This document shows, piece after piece, positions 8,656 to 17,506 of a stretch of DNA of 40,221 nt; position 1 is the first letter of the stretch; each line of letters begins with the position of its first letter. The translations under genes were made by a program, and so were the position numbers. Source of the DNA: Leisingera sp. JC1 (lineage in GTDB: Bacteria > Pseudomonadota > Alphaproteobacteria > Rhodobacterales > Rhodobacteraceae). The stretch spans positions 50,200 to 90,420 of the forward strand of contig NZ_LYUZ01000114.1 of NCBI RefSeq assembly GCF_001679925.1. Direction: 5' to 3'. The notes under the pieces were generated by a model. It saw nothing but the letters and a program-made list of their open reading frames with translations. It ran no database searches and had not been told where the DNA came from.

Positions 8656-8723
8656 AAAAGGGGCGTTGCCCCTCTTGGCCTTACGGCCAATTCACCCCGG
8701 GGGTATTTGGAACCAGAAAGAAG
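8656..8723 (+). repeat. Dispersed stem-loop/tail element, copy B
   Basis: On the plus strand: stem GGGGC/GCCCC (8660-8664, 8668-8672), a second stem TTGGCC/GGCCAA (8675-8680, 8685-8690), then TTCACCCCGGGGGTATTTGG and CAGAAAGAAG. It matches copy A outside the second stem, where both arms have changed together and still pair. It lies between the hisD start and the 3' end of the GNAT gene. Confidence 0.75.
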
Positions 8724-8730
8724 CGGCAGG

Positions 8731-9243
8731 TCAGCGTAAGGACTTGCGCATCGGGATGCAGGGGGTGCCGCAGCATCCGCCGGCCTCTTCGGCCGTCTGC
8801 CAGCCGTGCTTTCGGTAGAATTCCAGCGCTGTCCGGGTGGCATCAAGGCGGCCTTCGATATGGCCATCGCGCAGCAGTTCCGCTTCCAAATGTGCCAGCA
8901 TGGCGGTGCCAGTGCCCCGGCCGGCAGCGGCAGGGTCAACATACAGCAGGGAAATGGAGCCGTCCGGAGACAGCCCGCCCACGGCTCCGGTCTCTCCGCC
9001 GTGGTCTGCCAGCCAGTAGCGCCCGGGTCCAGCAATCCAGCCGCGGATCTGTTCCGGCGTTTTATTGGCGGTCCATTCCGCAATCCGGTCCGCATCGCCG
9101 CCGTGGTCCGCCGTGCACAGGTCCTGGATCGAGGCGATGAGCACCCGGCTCATGGCAAAGACGTCAAAAACCGTGGCGCGGCGAATCTCCAGTGGTGCCG
9201 CTGGGGCGGCAAAGGCCTGGGAAATACCGCGCTTGTTCTGCAT
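8731..9243 (-). CDS. GNAT family N-acetyltransferase
   Basis: 170 residues. The fold is recognised from IRRATVFDVFAMSRVL at the N terminus, GGLSPDGSISLLYVDPAAAGRGTGTAML (the acetyl-CoA loop, AGRGTG near residues 108-113) and the EFYRKHGW element typical of the last helix/strand. The substrate is unknown. It ends with a small Cys/Pro-rich tail (GGCCGTPCIPMRKSLR). It stops close to a dispersed repeat and begins three bases after the DUF2948 stop, so it could be transcribed with murA-DUF2948. It is an addition to the usual murA-DUF2948-hisD order. Confidence 0.85.
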   Translation of the reverse strand: MQNKRGISQAFAAPAAPLEIRRATVFDVFAMSRVLIASIQDLCTADHGGDADRIAEWTANKTPEQIRGWIAGPGRYWLADHGGETGAVGGLSPDGSISLLYVDPAAAGRGTGTAMLAHLEAELLRDGHIEGRLDATRTALEFYRKHGWQTAEEAGGCCGTPCIPMRKSLR

Positions 9244-9246
9244 GGC

Positions 9247-9723
9247 TCAGGCGCCGTGTTCAGGCGCCTTGCCCGAAGGCGCCTGGTAGGGGCGTGTGAC
9301 GTCGCGCAAGGACACCTCCAGCGCCTCAACGGACAGGCGGACAGCACCATCGCCGGCAAGGGTGAGCAGAACATGGCCTGCCCCGTCTTCACCCGGCTCG
9401 AAGGTGACAGAGAGCAGCGACAGAATCAGATCCTTGTCCTTGCGGTCCACACCTTGCGAGGAAACGCCCAGCACATTGTCCACCACCAGCAGCGACTGCA
9501 CCCGCTCAAAAGACCGGCCGCGCCGCTCCGCCGCGTCGCGGTCTTCCCAGCGGAACCGGTTCACCAGAAGCGCAAAGCGGCGTTCAGACGCGCGCCAGCT
9601 CATTTCAGTGACCGGAAACACTGCGTCCTGCAGCAGCGAGGACAGCACCTTGAGGTCATCTTCCTCCAGCGCGCCCAGGTTCAGCGGCGCTTCGCGGCCG
9701 TCCTCAAAGCTGGCATCCGTCAT
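9247..9723 (-). CDS. DUF2948 family protein
   Basis: 158 residues. The family pattern is visible in [40 protein letters not shown] and the C-terminal [24 protein letters not shown]. The function is unknown. There is no signal peptide, membrane segment or metal motif. The start overlaps the murA stop by four bases (9720-9723), and this coupling to murA is a constant feature in Rhodobacteraceae. A role linked to peptidoglycan precursor synthesis is only a context guess. Confidence 0.87.
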   Translation of the reverse strand: MTDASFEDGREAPLNLGALEEDDLKVLSSLLQDAVFPVTEMSWRASERRFALLVNRFRWEDRDAAERRGRSFERVQSLLVVDNVLGVSSQGVDRKDKDLILSLLSVTFEPGEDGAGHVLLTLAGDGAVRLSVEALEVSLRDVTRPYQAPSGKAPEHGA

Positions 9724-10991
9724 GACTGCTCCTTGATCCGCTCGATCTTTGCGCCAACACCGGACAGCTTACGCACCACATGTTCATAGCCGCGGTCCAG
9801 GTGATAGACCCGGCTCACCTTGGTTTCGCCTTCTGCCGCCATGCCGGCCAGGATTAGCGAGACAGAGGCTCGCAGGTCGGTGGCCATTACCGGGGCGCCC
9901 TTCAGCTTCTCGACACCGGTCACCGTGGCATGGCCGCCATGCACCTCGATCTCGGCACCCATACGCACCAGTTCCGGCGCATGCATGAAACGGTTCTCAA
10001 AGATCTTCTCTTCCAGAATAGAGGTCCCTTCGGCAGTGCACATCAGCGCCATCATCTGCGCCTGCAGGTCGGTCGGGAAGCCCGGGAAGGGCTCGGTGAC
10101 CACATCCACAGCCCGGACCCGGCCGTTCTTGCGGCTGACGGTCAGGCTGTTCTCGTTTTCGGTAATCTCGATGCCCGCAGCCTCCAGCTTGGTGCAAAAG
10201 CTTTCCAGCAGGCTGCGGCGGCCGCCCAGCAGCTCCACCTCACCGCCGCAGATTGCAGGGGCCAGCATATAGGTGCCCAGTTCAATCCGGTCAGTCACCA
10301 CCTGATGCGTGGCGCCATGCAGGCGGTCGACGCCCTGAATGGTGATGTCGGGGGAGCCGTCACCTTCGATCTGCGCGCCCATCTTGCGCAGGCAGTCGGC
10401 CAGATCGACGATCTCCGGTTCGCGCGCTGCATTCTTGATAACGGTGGTGCCCTTGGCGAGCGTGGCTGCCATCATGATGTTTTCGGTCGCCCCGACAGAG
10501 GCAAAGCTCAGCTCCACCACCGCGCCTTTCAGGCCCCCCGGCGCCTTGGCGTGCAGGTAGCCGTCCTTCAGTTCAATCTCAGCACCCAACGCTTCCAGCC
10601 CATGGATATGCAGGTCCATCGGACGCGCGCCGATCGCACAGCCGCCGGGCAGCGACACCACGGCCTGGCCCAGCCGCGCCAGCATAGGGCCCAGCACCAG
10701 GTTCGACGCGCGCATTTTGCGGACGATGTCATAGTCGGCGACATGGCTGGTCAGGTCATGGCTCGACATCGCCAGCACCTGGCCGTCCTGCAGGCTGGAC
10801 ACTTCGGCGCCCAGCGATTGCAGCAGCAGCGTCATCGTCTTGATGTCGCTGAGGCGCGGCGCATTGGTCAGCGTCAGTGGTTCCTCGCTCAGCAATGTTG
10901 CCGGCATCAGGGTAAGGCAGGCGTTTTTGGCCCCTGCGATCGGAATTTGCCCGTTCAGCGGGCCATTCCCGGTTACCAGAATCGAATCCAT
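9720..10991 (-). CDS. murA: UDP-N-acetylglucosamine 1-carboxyvinyltransferase
   Basis: 423 residues, close to the 419 of E. coli MurA. The inside-out alpha/beta repeats are seen, with the phosphoenolpyruvate-binding cysteine conserved as Cys118 in [16 protein letters not shown] (the target of fosfomycin). Other family phrases are AGAKNACL at the N terminus, [30 protein letters not shown] and [12 protein letters not shown]. The enzyme transfers enolpyruvate to UDP-GlcNAc, the first committed step of peptidoglycan synthesis, in the cytoplasm. It heads the minus-strand block; a small basic protein gene lies six bases upstream. Confidence 0.97.
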   Translation of the reverse strand: MDSILVTGNGPLNGQIPIAGAKNACLTLMPATLLSEEPLTLTNAPRLSDIKTMTLLLQSLGAEVSSLQDGQVLAMSSHDLTSHVADYDIVRKMRASNLVLGPMLARLGQAVVSLPGGCAIGARPMDLHIHGLEALGAEIELKDGYLHAKAPGGLKGAVVELSFASVGATENIMMAATLAKGTTVIKNAAREPEIVDLADCLRKMGAQIEGDGSPDITIQGVDRLHGATHQVVTDRIELGTYMLAPAICGGEVELLGGRRSLLESFCTKLEAAGIEITENENSLTVSRKNGRVRAVDVVTEPFPGFPTDLQAQMMALMCTAEGTSILEEKIFENRFMHAPELVRMGAEIEVHGGHATVTGVEKLKGAPVMATDLRASVSLILAGMAAEGETKVSRVYHLDRGYEHVVRKLSGVGAKIERIKEQS

Positions 10992-10997
10992 CTGCTC

Positions 10998-11153
10998 TTA
11001 CTCTCCACTCTTGCCCGTATCCTGGTCCTGCTTGTCTGCCCGCGCCTTGGCCTGTGCCTTGCGCCGGGCCATGTTAGCCTTCAACGCTGCCTTCAGCCGG
11101 TCTTCGCGCGATGCTGCGGAACCGTCGTTTTTAGGTGATTTCTTCTCTGCCAT
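10998..11153 (-). CDS. Small basic conserved hypothetical protein
   Basis: 51 residues from the ATG at 11153 (MAEKKSPKNDGS). It is highly charged, mainly Lys, Arg, Ala and Asp/Glu, with KAALKANMARRKAQAKARADKQ in the middle predicted as one helix. No domain is recognised. A short acidic tail follows. A longer frame reaches 11234, but it runs into the tRNA promoter region and has no ribosome site. A small protein of this kind is often annotated before murA in this family, so I treat it as real. It may bind nucleic acid, judging only from charge. Confidence 0.6.
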   Translation of the reverse strand: MAEKKSPKNDGSAASREDRLKAALKANMARRKAQAKARADKQDQDTGKSGE

Positions 11154-11196
11154 AAGACTTCTGTAACTTAGTGCGAAAAAACCGTCCAGAATGGTC

Positions 11197-11225
11197 TTGC
11201 ACCCCCCAGCGTTTATGCCTAAAAG
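11197..11225 (+). promoter_or_regulatory. Promoter of the tRNA-Thr gene
   Basis: TTGCAC at 11197-11202 and TAAAAG at 11220-11225 are separated by 17 bases. The predicted start near 11232 lies seven bases before the mature tRNA 5' end. It matches five of six and four of six consensus positions. Confidence 0.5.
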
Positions 11226-11238
11226 CCCCCTCACCGGC

Positions 11239-11313
<75 letters not shown>

Positions 11314-11654
11314 TTAATCACTGAAATCGCTGAATTTTTTGCCTGACCCAAGTGTTGGGCCGATTGCGTTTCATGCGCTGGATTTGTGCGTTTCAGGGGC
11401 TCTGCCGGGGCGTTCAGAAGCCCATTTCAGGATTCTGCATCGGACGGGCATTTGCGAATCGGTTTTCATGTCCCTGCAGCACCGCGCCGCCAAGGGGAAC
11501 GGGTAAGCGCCGCCGCCGGATATGTCCTGCCTCGGGCATGGTGCCACAAGCGCGGCAAGAGATTCGGGCGGGGCTGACTTCCGGCTGATGCGGTGATGCC
11601 TCCGGTTCGGCAGCCTGAGCTCTCACCTGGCTGCCCGCACTTCAATTTCATATT

Positions 11655-11677
11655 TTTGAATATTTACGTTTTTCAAA
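11655..11677. promoter_or_regulatory. AT-rich inverted repeat upstream of nap
   Basis: TTTGAA (11655-11660) and TTCAAA (11672-11677) are perfect mirror half-sites 11 bases apart, and a further TTCAA half-site sits at 11641-11645. The spacing does not fit FNR. It could bind a second regulator of the nap promoter or simply be an UP-like AT tract. Confidence 0.35.
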
Positions 11678-11692
11678 TCAGCAGCCGTGGAA

Positions 11693-11706
11693 ATGATTCA
11701 GATCAA
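11693..11706 (+). promoter_or_regulatory. FNR/CRP-family box for the nap operon
   Basis: ATGAT-TCAG-ATCAA matches nine of the ten fixed positions of TTGAT-N4-ATCAA. If it acts as a class II site, the -10 hexamer should be centred 32 bases downstream, where CATGGT (11729-11734) is a poor but possible match. It is the natural site for FnrL or a Dnr/Nnr-type activator of nitrate respiration. Confidence 0.6.
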
Positions 11707-11893
11707 GGTGCCAGCCGCGCCGCTTTTCCATGGTGGCGCTGGCAGCGCTGAAGCCGGACGACTGAAAAGATGGATCTGACATCACTGTTAGAAGGCCATC
11801 GGGCACCGCCGGACCAACCTGCAAAAGCTTGCACAGCAGGCTGCGGTCAGACCGCAAACCGATTGTGTGATTATTTAGCCAAGGAGGACACCT

Positions 11894-12043
11894 ATGTCCG
11901 AACAGCCAACCAAAGCCGAAGAGAGGAACACCTTTCTGTTCCTTGCAGTGGTCCTGGCGCCAGTTCTGGCAGTGGGAATCGTCGGCGGATACGGCCTGAT
12001 CATCTGGATCTCGCAGATCTTCCTGGGACCGCCGACAGGTTAA
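11894..12043 (+). CDS. napE: Periplasmic nitrate reductase, NapE protein
   Basis: 49 residues (MSEQPTKAEERNTFLFLAVV at the start). The ATG at 11894 has AAGGAGG eight bases upstream, a strong site. A charged N terminus of about 13 residues is followed by one membrane helix from about Phe14 to Ile42. That matches NapE, a small membrane protein of unknown function found only in nap operons. It ends 12 bases before napF. It is recognised by its size, its FLxLAVVLxPVLAV-type helix and its place at the head of napFDABC. Confidence 0.88.
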   Translation: MSEQPTKAEERNTFLFLAVVLAPVLAVGIVGGYGLIIWISQIFLGPPTG

Positions 12044-12055
12044 GGGCCCAAGCCA

Positions 12056-12571
12056 ATGCCAGCACATGCCAGCACAGCCCCCTCGCGGCGCGCATTCCTG
12101 ACCGGACGGGTGGCCCGCCCGGCCCCGGAATTCCGCCCGCCCTGGACGGATGAGGCCCGGGTGCAGGCGTATTGCACCAGCTGCAATGCCTGCGTGGAAA
12201 GCTGCCCGGAGAACATTATCGGGTTCGACAGCCGCAACCGCCCGCGGATCAGTTTCCGCGGCGGCGAATGCACCTTCTGCGCGGCTTGCGCCGAAGCCTG
12301 CCCCGAACCTGTGTTCGATCTGGAGCAGCCGGCGGCCTGGCCGGTCACAGTAGAGATCACCGGCAGCTGCCTGAACGCCGCCGGAATTGCCTGCCAGCTG
12401 TGCACGGACATCTGCGACCCGCGCGCCTTGCGGATGGACCTGTCGGTCCGCCCGGTGGGTGCCATTCAGGTGGATACCGGCGCCTGCACCGGTTGCGGTG
12501 CTTGCCTCGCCACCTGCCCGAACCACGCCATCGCCATCCGCGATCCCCGCCAGCAAAGGACGCCCGCGTGA
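12056..12571 (+). CDS. napF: Ferredoxin-type protein NapF
   Basis: 171 residues. It has a SRRAFLTG start and four cysteine clusters: CTSCNACVESCPE, CTFCAACAEACPE, an irregular CLNAAGIACQLCTDIC, and CTGCGACLATCPN. This is the NapF pattern, able to carry several [4Fe-4S] centres. NapF is a cytoplasmic accessory protein thought to help install or load the iron-sulfur centre of NapA before export. There is no good Shine-Dalgarno, but napE ends just upstream. The stop overlaps the napD GTG start by four bases. Confidence 0.94.
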   Translation: MPAHASTAPSRRAFLTGRVARPAPEFRPPWTDEARVQAYCTSCNACVESCPENIIGFDSRNRPRISFRGGECTFCAACAEACPEPVFDLEQPAAWPVTVEITGSCLNAAGIACQLCTDICDPRALRMDLSVRPVGAIQVDTGACTGCGACLATCPNHAIAIRDPRQQRTPA

Positions 12572-12846
12572 CCGAAGAAATCCATATCTCCAGCCTGCTG
12601 GTGCGCAGTGACCCGGCGCAGATGGAGGCCGTTCAGGCCGCCATCCAATCCATGCCGCGCGCCGAGATTTCGCAAACCGCCCCCTCGGGCAAGATCGTGG
12701 TCCTGTTCGAAGCCGACAGCGATCGGGCCATCGGTGATGCGCTCGCCAAAATACAGCTTCTCGACGGCGTCGCCAGCGCGGCGCTTGTCTTCCATCAAAC
12801 CTGCGATGCGCAGGACCTCGTCATTGAAGAAGGAGTCCTCCAATGA
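12568..12846 (+). CDS. napD: Chaperone NapD for NapA maturation
   Basis: 92 residues from the GTG at 12568, which overlaps the napF stop (GTGA). The sequence [20 protein letters not shown] and the later [12 protein letters not shown] and [13 protein letters not shown] fit the ferredoxin-like NapD fold. NapD binds the twin-arginine signal of NapA and holds it back until the cofactor is inserted. The stop overlaps the napA ATG (ATGA), so napF, napD and napA are translationally coupled. Confidence 0.93.
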   Translation: MTEEIHISSLLVRSDPAQMEAVQAAIQSMPRAEISQTAPSGKIVVLFEADSDRAIGDALAKIQLLDGVASAALVFHQTCDAQDLVIEEGVLQ

Positions 12847-15365
12847 ACGGACCCAAGACTGGCCCCAAAACTGGCCTGACCCGCCGCGACGCCATCAAGG
12901 CGCAGGCAGCCGCTGCCGCGGCGCTTGCCGCCGGCCTGCCGGTTCCCGCGGCCGCGCAGAACCTTGTCACCGACGCCAGCGTGACTGAACTGAAATGGTC
13001 CAAGGCGCCCTGCCGTTTCTGCGGCACCGGCTGCTCGATCATGGTGGCCACCAAGGCCGGCCGCGTGGTTGCCACCCACGGCGACACCCAGGCAGAGGTC
13101 AACCGCGGCCTGAACTGCGTCAAGGGCTACTTCCTGTCCAAGATCATGTATGGCGCCGACCGCCTGACCACGCCTTTGCTGCGCAAGACCAATGGCGAAT
13201 ATGACAAGAACGGCGAGTTCACCCCGGTGTCCTGGGATGAGGCCTTCGACATCATGGCCGAGAAGTGGAAGAAAACCCTGGCCGAGAAAGGCCCCGAGGG
13301 CATCGGCATGTTCGGCTCCGGCCAGTGGACCGTCTGGGAGGGCTACGCCGCTTCCAAGCTGATGAAGGCGGGCTTCCGCTCCAACAACATCGACCCCAAC
13401 GCCCGCCACTGCATGGCTTCAGCCGTGGGCGGCTTCATGCGGACCTTCGGCATCGACGAGCCGATGGGCTGCTATGACGACTTCGAGAACGCCGACGCCT
13501 TCGTGCTGTGGGGCTCGAACATGGCGGAGATGCACCCGATCCTGTGGACCCGCATCACCGACCGCCGGTTCAGCCACCCGCATGTCAAGGTGGCGGTGCT
13601 GTCGACCTTCACCCACCGCAGCTTCGACCTGGCCGACATCCCGGCGGTGTTCACCCCGCACACGGATCTGGTGATGCTGAACTACATCGCCAACTACATC
13701 ATCCAGAACGGCGCGGTGAACGAGGGTTTCGTCTCCAAGCACGTCAACTTCAAGCGCGGCAACCAGGACATCGGCTATGGCCTGCGGCCTGAGCACCCGC
13801 TGGAGCAGATGGCCGAGAACGCGGGCAAGGCCGGCGGTGCGTCGGATATGACGTTCGAGGAATTCGCCGAGTTCGTTTCCGAATACACGCTTGAAAAAGC
13901 GTCGGAAATGTCCGGTGTACCGGCTGAGACGCTGGAAAAAATCGCCAAGCTTTATGCCGATCCGGACACCAAGGTGATGTCGCTCTGGACCATGGGCGTG
14001 AACCAGCACACCCGCGGTGTCTGGGTCAACAACATGATCTACAACATCCACCTGCTGACCGGCAAAATCTCCACCCCCGGCAACTCGCCGTTCTCGCTGA
14101 CCGGCCAGCCGTCGGCCTGCGGCACCGCGCGCGAGGTCGGCACCTTTGCCCACCGCCTGCCTGCCGACATGGTGGTCAAGAACCCCGAGCACCGCGCCAA
14201 GGCAGAGAAGATCTGGAAGCTGCCCGAAGGCACCGTTCCCGGCTGGGTCGGCTCCCACGCGGTGAAACAGAACCGCGACCTGAAGGACGGCAAGATCAAC
14301 TGCTACTGGGTGCAGGTGAACAACAACATGCAGGCCGCCCCCAACATGATGGAGGAAGGGCTGCCGGGCTACCGCAACCCCGACAACTTCATCGTGGTGT
14401 CGGACGCCTACCCGACGGTGACGGCAGAAGCCGCCGACCTGATCCTGCCCGCCGCTATGTGGGTGGAGAAGGAAGGCGCCTATGGCAACGCCGAGCGCCG
14501 CACCCAGTTCTGGTATCAGCTGGTCAACGCGCCGGGTGAATCCAAATCCGACCTGTGGCAGCTGGCGGAATTCTCCAAGCGCTTCACCACCGATGAGGTC
14601 TGGCCTGCCGAAATCCTGGACGCCAATCCCGAATACAAGGGCAAGACCCTGTTCGAGGTGCTGTTCGCCAACGGCAAGGTCGACCAGTACGAGCTGACCG
14701 AGAAGGCAATCGAATACGGCAACCACGAATCCGAGGACTTCGGCTTCTACATCCAGAAGGGCCTGTTCGAGGAATACGCCGAGTTCGGACGCGACCACGG
14801 CCACGATCTGGCACCGTTCGACACCTACCACGAGGTGCGCGGCCTGCGCTGGCCTGTGGTGAACGGCAAGGAAACCCAGTGGCGCTTCAAGGAGGGCTCC
14901 GACCCCTATGTGACTCCGGGCGCGGATTACGAATTCTACGGCAAGCCCGACGGGAAGGCGGTGATCTTTGCGCTGCCTTATGAGCCGCCGGCGGAAAGCC
15001 CGGACGAGGAATACCCGATGTGGCTGGCCACTGGCCGCGTGCTGGAGCACTGGCACTCCGGTTCGATGACCCAGCGGGTGCCCGAGCTGTACCAGGCCGT
15101 CCCGGACGCGCTTTGCTACATGCACCCTGACGATGCCAAGGCCCAGGGTTTCCGGCGCGGTACTGAGGTGCGGGTGATCTCGCGGCGCGGTGAAATCCGC
15201 ACCCGGATTGAAACCCGCGGCCGCAACAAGCCGCCCAAAGGCCTGGTCTTTGTGCCCTGGTTCGATGCGCGTCGGCTGATCAACAAGGTCACGCTGGACG
15301 CCACCGATCCGATCTCGAAACAGACGGACTTCAAAAAATGCGCAGTCCGTATCGAAGCAGTGTGA
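12843..15365 (+). CDS. napA: Periplasmic nitrate reductase catalytic subunit NapA
   Basis: 840 residues, the usual length of about 830. A twin-arginine signal lies at the N terminus ([10 protein letters not shown], then an Ala-rich stretch ending AAAQN near residue 40). The [4Fe-4S] cysteines are Cys57, Cys60, Cys64 ([12 protein letters not shown]) and Cys92. Cys190 in [12 protein letters not shown] is the expected molybdenum ligand. The molybdopterin-binding segments [15 protein letters not shown] and the C-terminal [23 protein letters not shown] are clear. NapA reduces nitrate to nitrite in the periplasm with electrons from NapB. Codon use is highly biased to C/G at the third position, as in a well-expressed gene. 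Confidence 0.98.
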   Translation: MNGPKTGPKTGLTRRDAIKAQAAAAAALAAGLPVPAAAQNLVTDASVTELKWSKAPCRFCGTGCSIMVATKAGRVVATHGDTQAEVNRGLNCVKGYFLSKIMYGADRLTTPLLRKTNGEYDKNGEFTPVSWDEAFDIMAEKWKKTLAEKGPEGIGMFGSGQWTVWEGYAASKLMKAGFRSNNIDPNARHCMASAVGGFMRTFGIDEPMGCYDDFENADAFVLWGSNMAEMHPILWTRITDRRFSHPHVKVAVLSTFTHRSFDLADIPAVFTPHTDLVMLNYIANYIIQNGAVNEGFVSKHVNFKRGNQDIGYGLRPEHPLEQMAENAGKAGGASDMTFEEFAEFVSEYTLEKASEMSGVPAETLEKIAKLYADPDTKVMSLWTMGVNQHTRGVWVNNMIYNIHLLTGKISTPGNSPFSLTGQPSACGTAREVGTFAHRLPADMVVKNPEHRAKAEKIWKLPEGTVPGWVGSHAVKQNRDLKDGKINCYWVQVNNNMQAAPNMMEEGLPGYRNPDNFIVVSDAYPTVTAEAADLILPAAMWVEKEGAYGNAERRTQFWYQLVNAPGESKSDLWQLAEFSKRFTTDEVWPAEILDANPEYKGKTLFEVLFANGKVDQYELTEKAIEYGNHESEDFGFYIQKGLFEEYAEFGRDHGHDLAPFDTYHEVRGLRWPVVNGKETQWRFKEGSDPYVTPGADYEFYGKPDGKAVIFALPYEPPAESPDEEYPMWLATGRVLEHWHSGSMTQRVPELYQAVPDALCYMHPDDAKAQGFRRGTEVRVISRRGEIRTRIETRGRNKPPKGLVFVPWFDARRLINKVTLDATDPISKQTDFKKCAVRIEAV

Positions 15366-15373
15366 GGCCCGTC

Positions 15374-15844
15374 ATGAAACATCTCCGTCTCGCCATCCTG
15401 GCTGTTCCGGTTTTTCTGGCCACCGCAGCCTTCGCCCAGAACCAGGTCGCCACGCTGCGCAACACCGCGCCGCTGGACCAACAGGGCGAAGCCACCCAGA
15501 TCCCCGGCATCGTCAACACCGACATCCGCCAGGTGCGCAACTACCCGGATCAGCCGCCGCTGATCCCGCACAAGACCGACAACTACCAGGTCGATCTGAA
15601 CTCCAACAAATGCCTGACCTGCCACAGCCGCACCGCCGTGGAGGTCAGCCAGGCGCCGATGATCTCGGTCACCCACTTTATGAACCGCGAGGGCCAGACT
15701 CTCGGCGCGGTCAGCCCGCGGCGCTATTTCTGCACCCAGTGCCACGTGGTGCAGACCAACGCCCGGCCGCTGGTTGAGAATGAGTTCGTCGATGTTGACA
15801 AGGTGATCGACTACGTCAAGACACAGCAGGGCGGGGCGGACTGA
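15374..15844 (+). CDS. napB: Periplasmic nitrate reductase diheme cytochrome c subunit NapB
   Basis: 156 residues from the ATG at 15374, eight bases after napA, with GAGG upstream. A Sec signal peptide ([20 protein letters not shown], cleaved after AFA) precedes the mature protein. Two heme c motifs, CLTCH and CTQCH, are present together with the conserved histidines used as distal ligands (VTHFMNREG). NapB passes electrons from NapC to NapA in the periplasm. The stop shares an A with the napC start (TGATG). Confidence 0.96.
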   Translation: MKHLRLAILAVPVFLATAAFAQNQVATLRNTAPLDQQGEATQIPGIVNTDIRQVRNYPDQPPLIPHKTDNYQVDLNSNKCLTCHSRTAVEVSQAPMISVTHFMNREGQTLGAVSPRRYFCTQCHVVQTNARPLVENEFVDVDKVIDYVKTQQGGAD

Positions 15845-16512
15845 TGTGGAATTTCCTCAAACGGCTCTGGTGGATCATCAGGCGTCCCAGCGCCTATTTC
15901 TCGCTCGGCTTCCTGACCATGGGCGGCTTTGTGATGGGGATCATCTTCTGGGGCGGCTTCAACACCGCGCTTGAGGTCACCAACACCGAGGCCTTCTGCA
16001 CCAGCTGCCACGAAATGCGCGACAACGTGTTCGAGGAGCTGAAGCCGACGATTCACTACTCCAACAGCTCCGGTGTCCGCGCGTCCTGCCCGGACTGCCA
16101 CGTCCCGCACAACTGGACCAACAAGATCGCCCGCAAGATGCAGGCCTCCAAGGAGGTCTGGGGCAAGATCTTCGGCACCATCAACACGCGGGAGAAATTC
16201 CTGGAGCACCGGCTGGAACTGGCGCAGCACGAATGGGCGCGGCTTGAGGCGAACGACAGCTTGGAATGCCGCAACTGCCACTCGGACGAGTCGATGGACA
16301 TTACCCGGCAGTCCAAGCGGGCCGCGGATGCGCATGAACGCTTCCTGTTCACCGGTGAGAAGACCTGCATCAGCTGCCACAAGGGCATCGCCCACCAGCT
16401 GCCCGACATGGCTGCGGCCGAAGGCGAGGACCACGCGGGCCTGCTGGCCCCGGCCCACGGTGAGGGTCTGCTGGCCAGCACCCGCAGCTATCTGGGTCTG
16501 AGCAGCGACTGA
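15844..16512 (+). CDS. napC: Tetraheme cytochrome c quinol dehydrogenase NapC
   Basis: 222 residues. One N-terminal membrane anchor (about residues 18-38, [20 protein letters not shown]) is followed by four CxxCH motifs: CTSCH, CPDCH, CRNCH and CISCH. This is the NapC/NirT pattern. It oxidises ubiquinol at the membrane and feeds NapB. There is no napG/napH in the operon, so NapC is the only visible quinol entry. The C-terminal tail after the last heme (about 45 residues) has no known motif. A strong terminator starts 19 bases after the stop. Confidence 0.96.
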   Translation: MWNFLKRLWWIIRRPSAYFSLGFLTMGGFVMGIIFWGGFNTALEVTNTEAFCTSCHEMRDNVFEELKPTIHYSNSSGVRASCPDCHVPHNWTNKIARKMQASKEVWGKIFGTINTREKFLEHRLELAQHEWARLEANDSLECRNCHSDESMDITRQSKRAADAHERFLFTGEKTCISCHKGIAHQLPDMAAAEGEDHAGLLAPAHGEGLLASTRSYLGLSSD

Positions 16513-16530
16513 CGCTGCCAGCCCCGCAAA

Positions 16531-16576
16531 ACACTAAAAAGGCCGCTGCCCATAGGGACAGCGGCCTTTTTAGTGT
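16531..16576. terminator. Bidirectional terminator between napC and trhO
   Basis: A perfect 18-bp inverted repeat (16531-16548 and 16559-16576) has a GC-rich core GGCCGCTG/CAGCGGCC and an outer AAAAA/TTTTT segment, so a U-run follows the core stem in both directions. It serves napC on the plus strand and trhO on the minus strand. Confidence 0.92.
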
Positions 16577-16594
16577 CTGTTTTCAGGCTCAGCC

Positions 16595-17506
16595 TTAAAG
16601 CGGGATGCTGCCCAGATGATCCGCGCCGCGTTCCCGCGCCAGCTTCATCTGCTTCTGCCGCTCGCGGAACCGCGCCTTGTCCTCTTCCGAGGTCTGATCG
16701 ATGCACTGATGGCAGCTGACACCCTGCTCGAACTCGGGGCGCGCCTTGTCCTCTGGCAGGATCGGGCGGCGGCAGCCGTGGCACAGCTCATGCGGGCCTT
16801 CCACCAGCCCGTGGCCGACCGACACCCGGTTGTCGAAGACAAAGCATTCGCCTTCCCAGGTGCTGTTGTCCGCCGGCATTTCTTCCAGATAGCGCAGGAT
16901 GCCGCCCTTCAGGTGATAGACATCCTCCACCCCCTGGCCCAGCAGGTAGTTGGTGGATTTTTCGCAGCGGATGCCGCCGGTGCAGAACATTGCAACCCGC
17001 TTGTTATGAAAGCGGTCCTTGTTCTCTTCCCACCAGGCTGGGAAATCGCGGAAACTCTCGGTCTTGGGGTCGATCGCGCCCTCGAAGGTGCCGATTGCCA
17101 CCTCGTAATCGTTGCGGGTGTCGATCAGGACAACATCGTCCTGCCGGATCAGGTCGTTCCACTCTTCCGGCTCGACGTAATGCCCGACAGAGGCCAGCGG
17201 ATCGACGTCCGGCTGCCCCATGGTCACGATCTCTTTCTTCAGCCGCACCTTCATCTTGCCGAACGGCGGCTCGGCGGCGGTGGCTTCTTTCCACTCCAGC
17301 CCCGCGCAGCCCGGCAGCAACTTGATATGCGCCAGCACCGCGTCGATGCCTGCGCGCGGGCCTGCAATGGTGCCATTGATCCCTTCATGCGCCAGCAGCA
17401 AGGAGCCTTTGACGTCTTGCGCCTGGCACAGGTCCAGCAGCGCCGGCCGGATCGCGGCGGGATCAGGGAAACGGGTGAAGTGATAGAGAGCAGCAATCGT
17501 GTACAT
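16595..17506 (-). CDS. trhO: tRNA uridine(34) hydroxylase TrhO (rhodanese domain)
   Basis: 303 residues. An N-terminal acylphosphatase-like part (GSLLLAHEGINGTIAG, residues 34-49) is followed by a rhodanese domain (about 115-215) with Cys175 in MFCTGGIRCEKS; Cys181 is also conserved. The C-terminal region has CxxC pairs (CHGCRRPI, CHQC) typical of this family. TrhO (YceA) catalyses oxygen-dependent hydroxylation of wobble uridine 34 in tRNA, giving ho5U. It is a single gene that converges on napC and shares its terminator. Confidence 0.93.
   Translation of the reverse strand: MYTIAALYHFTRFPDPAAIRPALLDLCQAQDVKGSLLLAHEGINGTIAGPRAGIDAVLAHIKLLPGCAGLEWKEATAAEPPFGKMKVRLKKEIVTMGQPDVDPLASVGHYVEPEEWNDLIRQDDVVLIDTRNDYEVAIGTFEGAIDPKTESFRDFPAWWEENKDRFHNKRVAMFCTGGIRCEKSTNYLLGQGVEDVYHLKGGILRYLEEMPADNSTWEGECFVFDNRVSVGHGLVEGPHELCHGCRRPILPEDKARPEFEQGVSCHQCIDQTSEEDKARFRERQKQMKLARERGADHLGSIPL

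Larger units (their letters stand above)
11314..11893 (+). other. Long intergenic region between tRNA-Thr and nap, no convincing gene
   Basis: The 580 bases contain short open frames on both strands, none with a ribosome site plus a recognisable protein. The first half is GC-rich and shows no tRNA duplication, integrase remnant or repeat that I can see. The second half is regulatory in character: an AT-rich inverted repeat (11655-11677), an FNR-type box (11693-11706), and a 7-bp hairpin TGCGGTC/GACCGCA (11842-11856) in what would be the nap leader, followed by the AAGGAGG site for napE. A napK gene, present upstream of napE in some Rhodobacter strains, was looked for and not found. Confidence 0.6.

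Noticed and set aside
9930-11138. 402-codon plus-strand frame over murA
   Set aside because: Antisense shadow of murA with no recognisable domain.
11770-12153. 127-codon frame overlapping the start of the nap operon
   Set aside because: It overlaps napE and napF, has no ribosome site and reads as out-of-frame napF sequence.
13419-15125. 568-codon open frame on the minus strand across napA
   Set aside because: It is the antisense shadow of a strongly third-position-biased gene; the product is His/Val/Arg-rich with no domain, and napA is unmistakable on the other strand.
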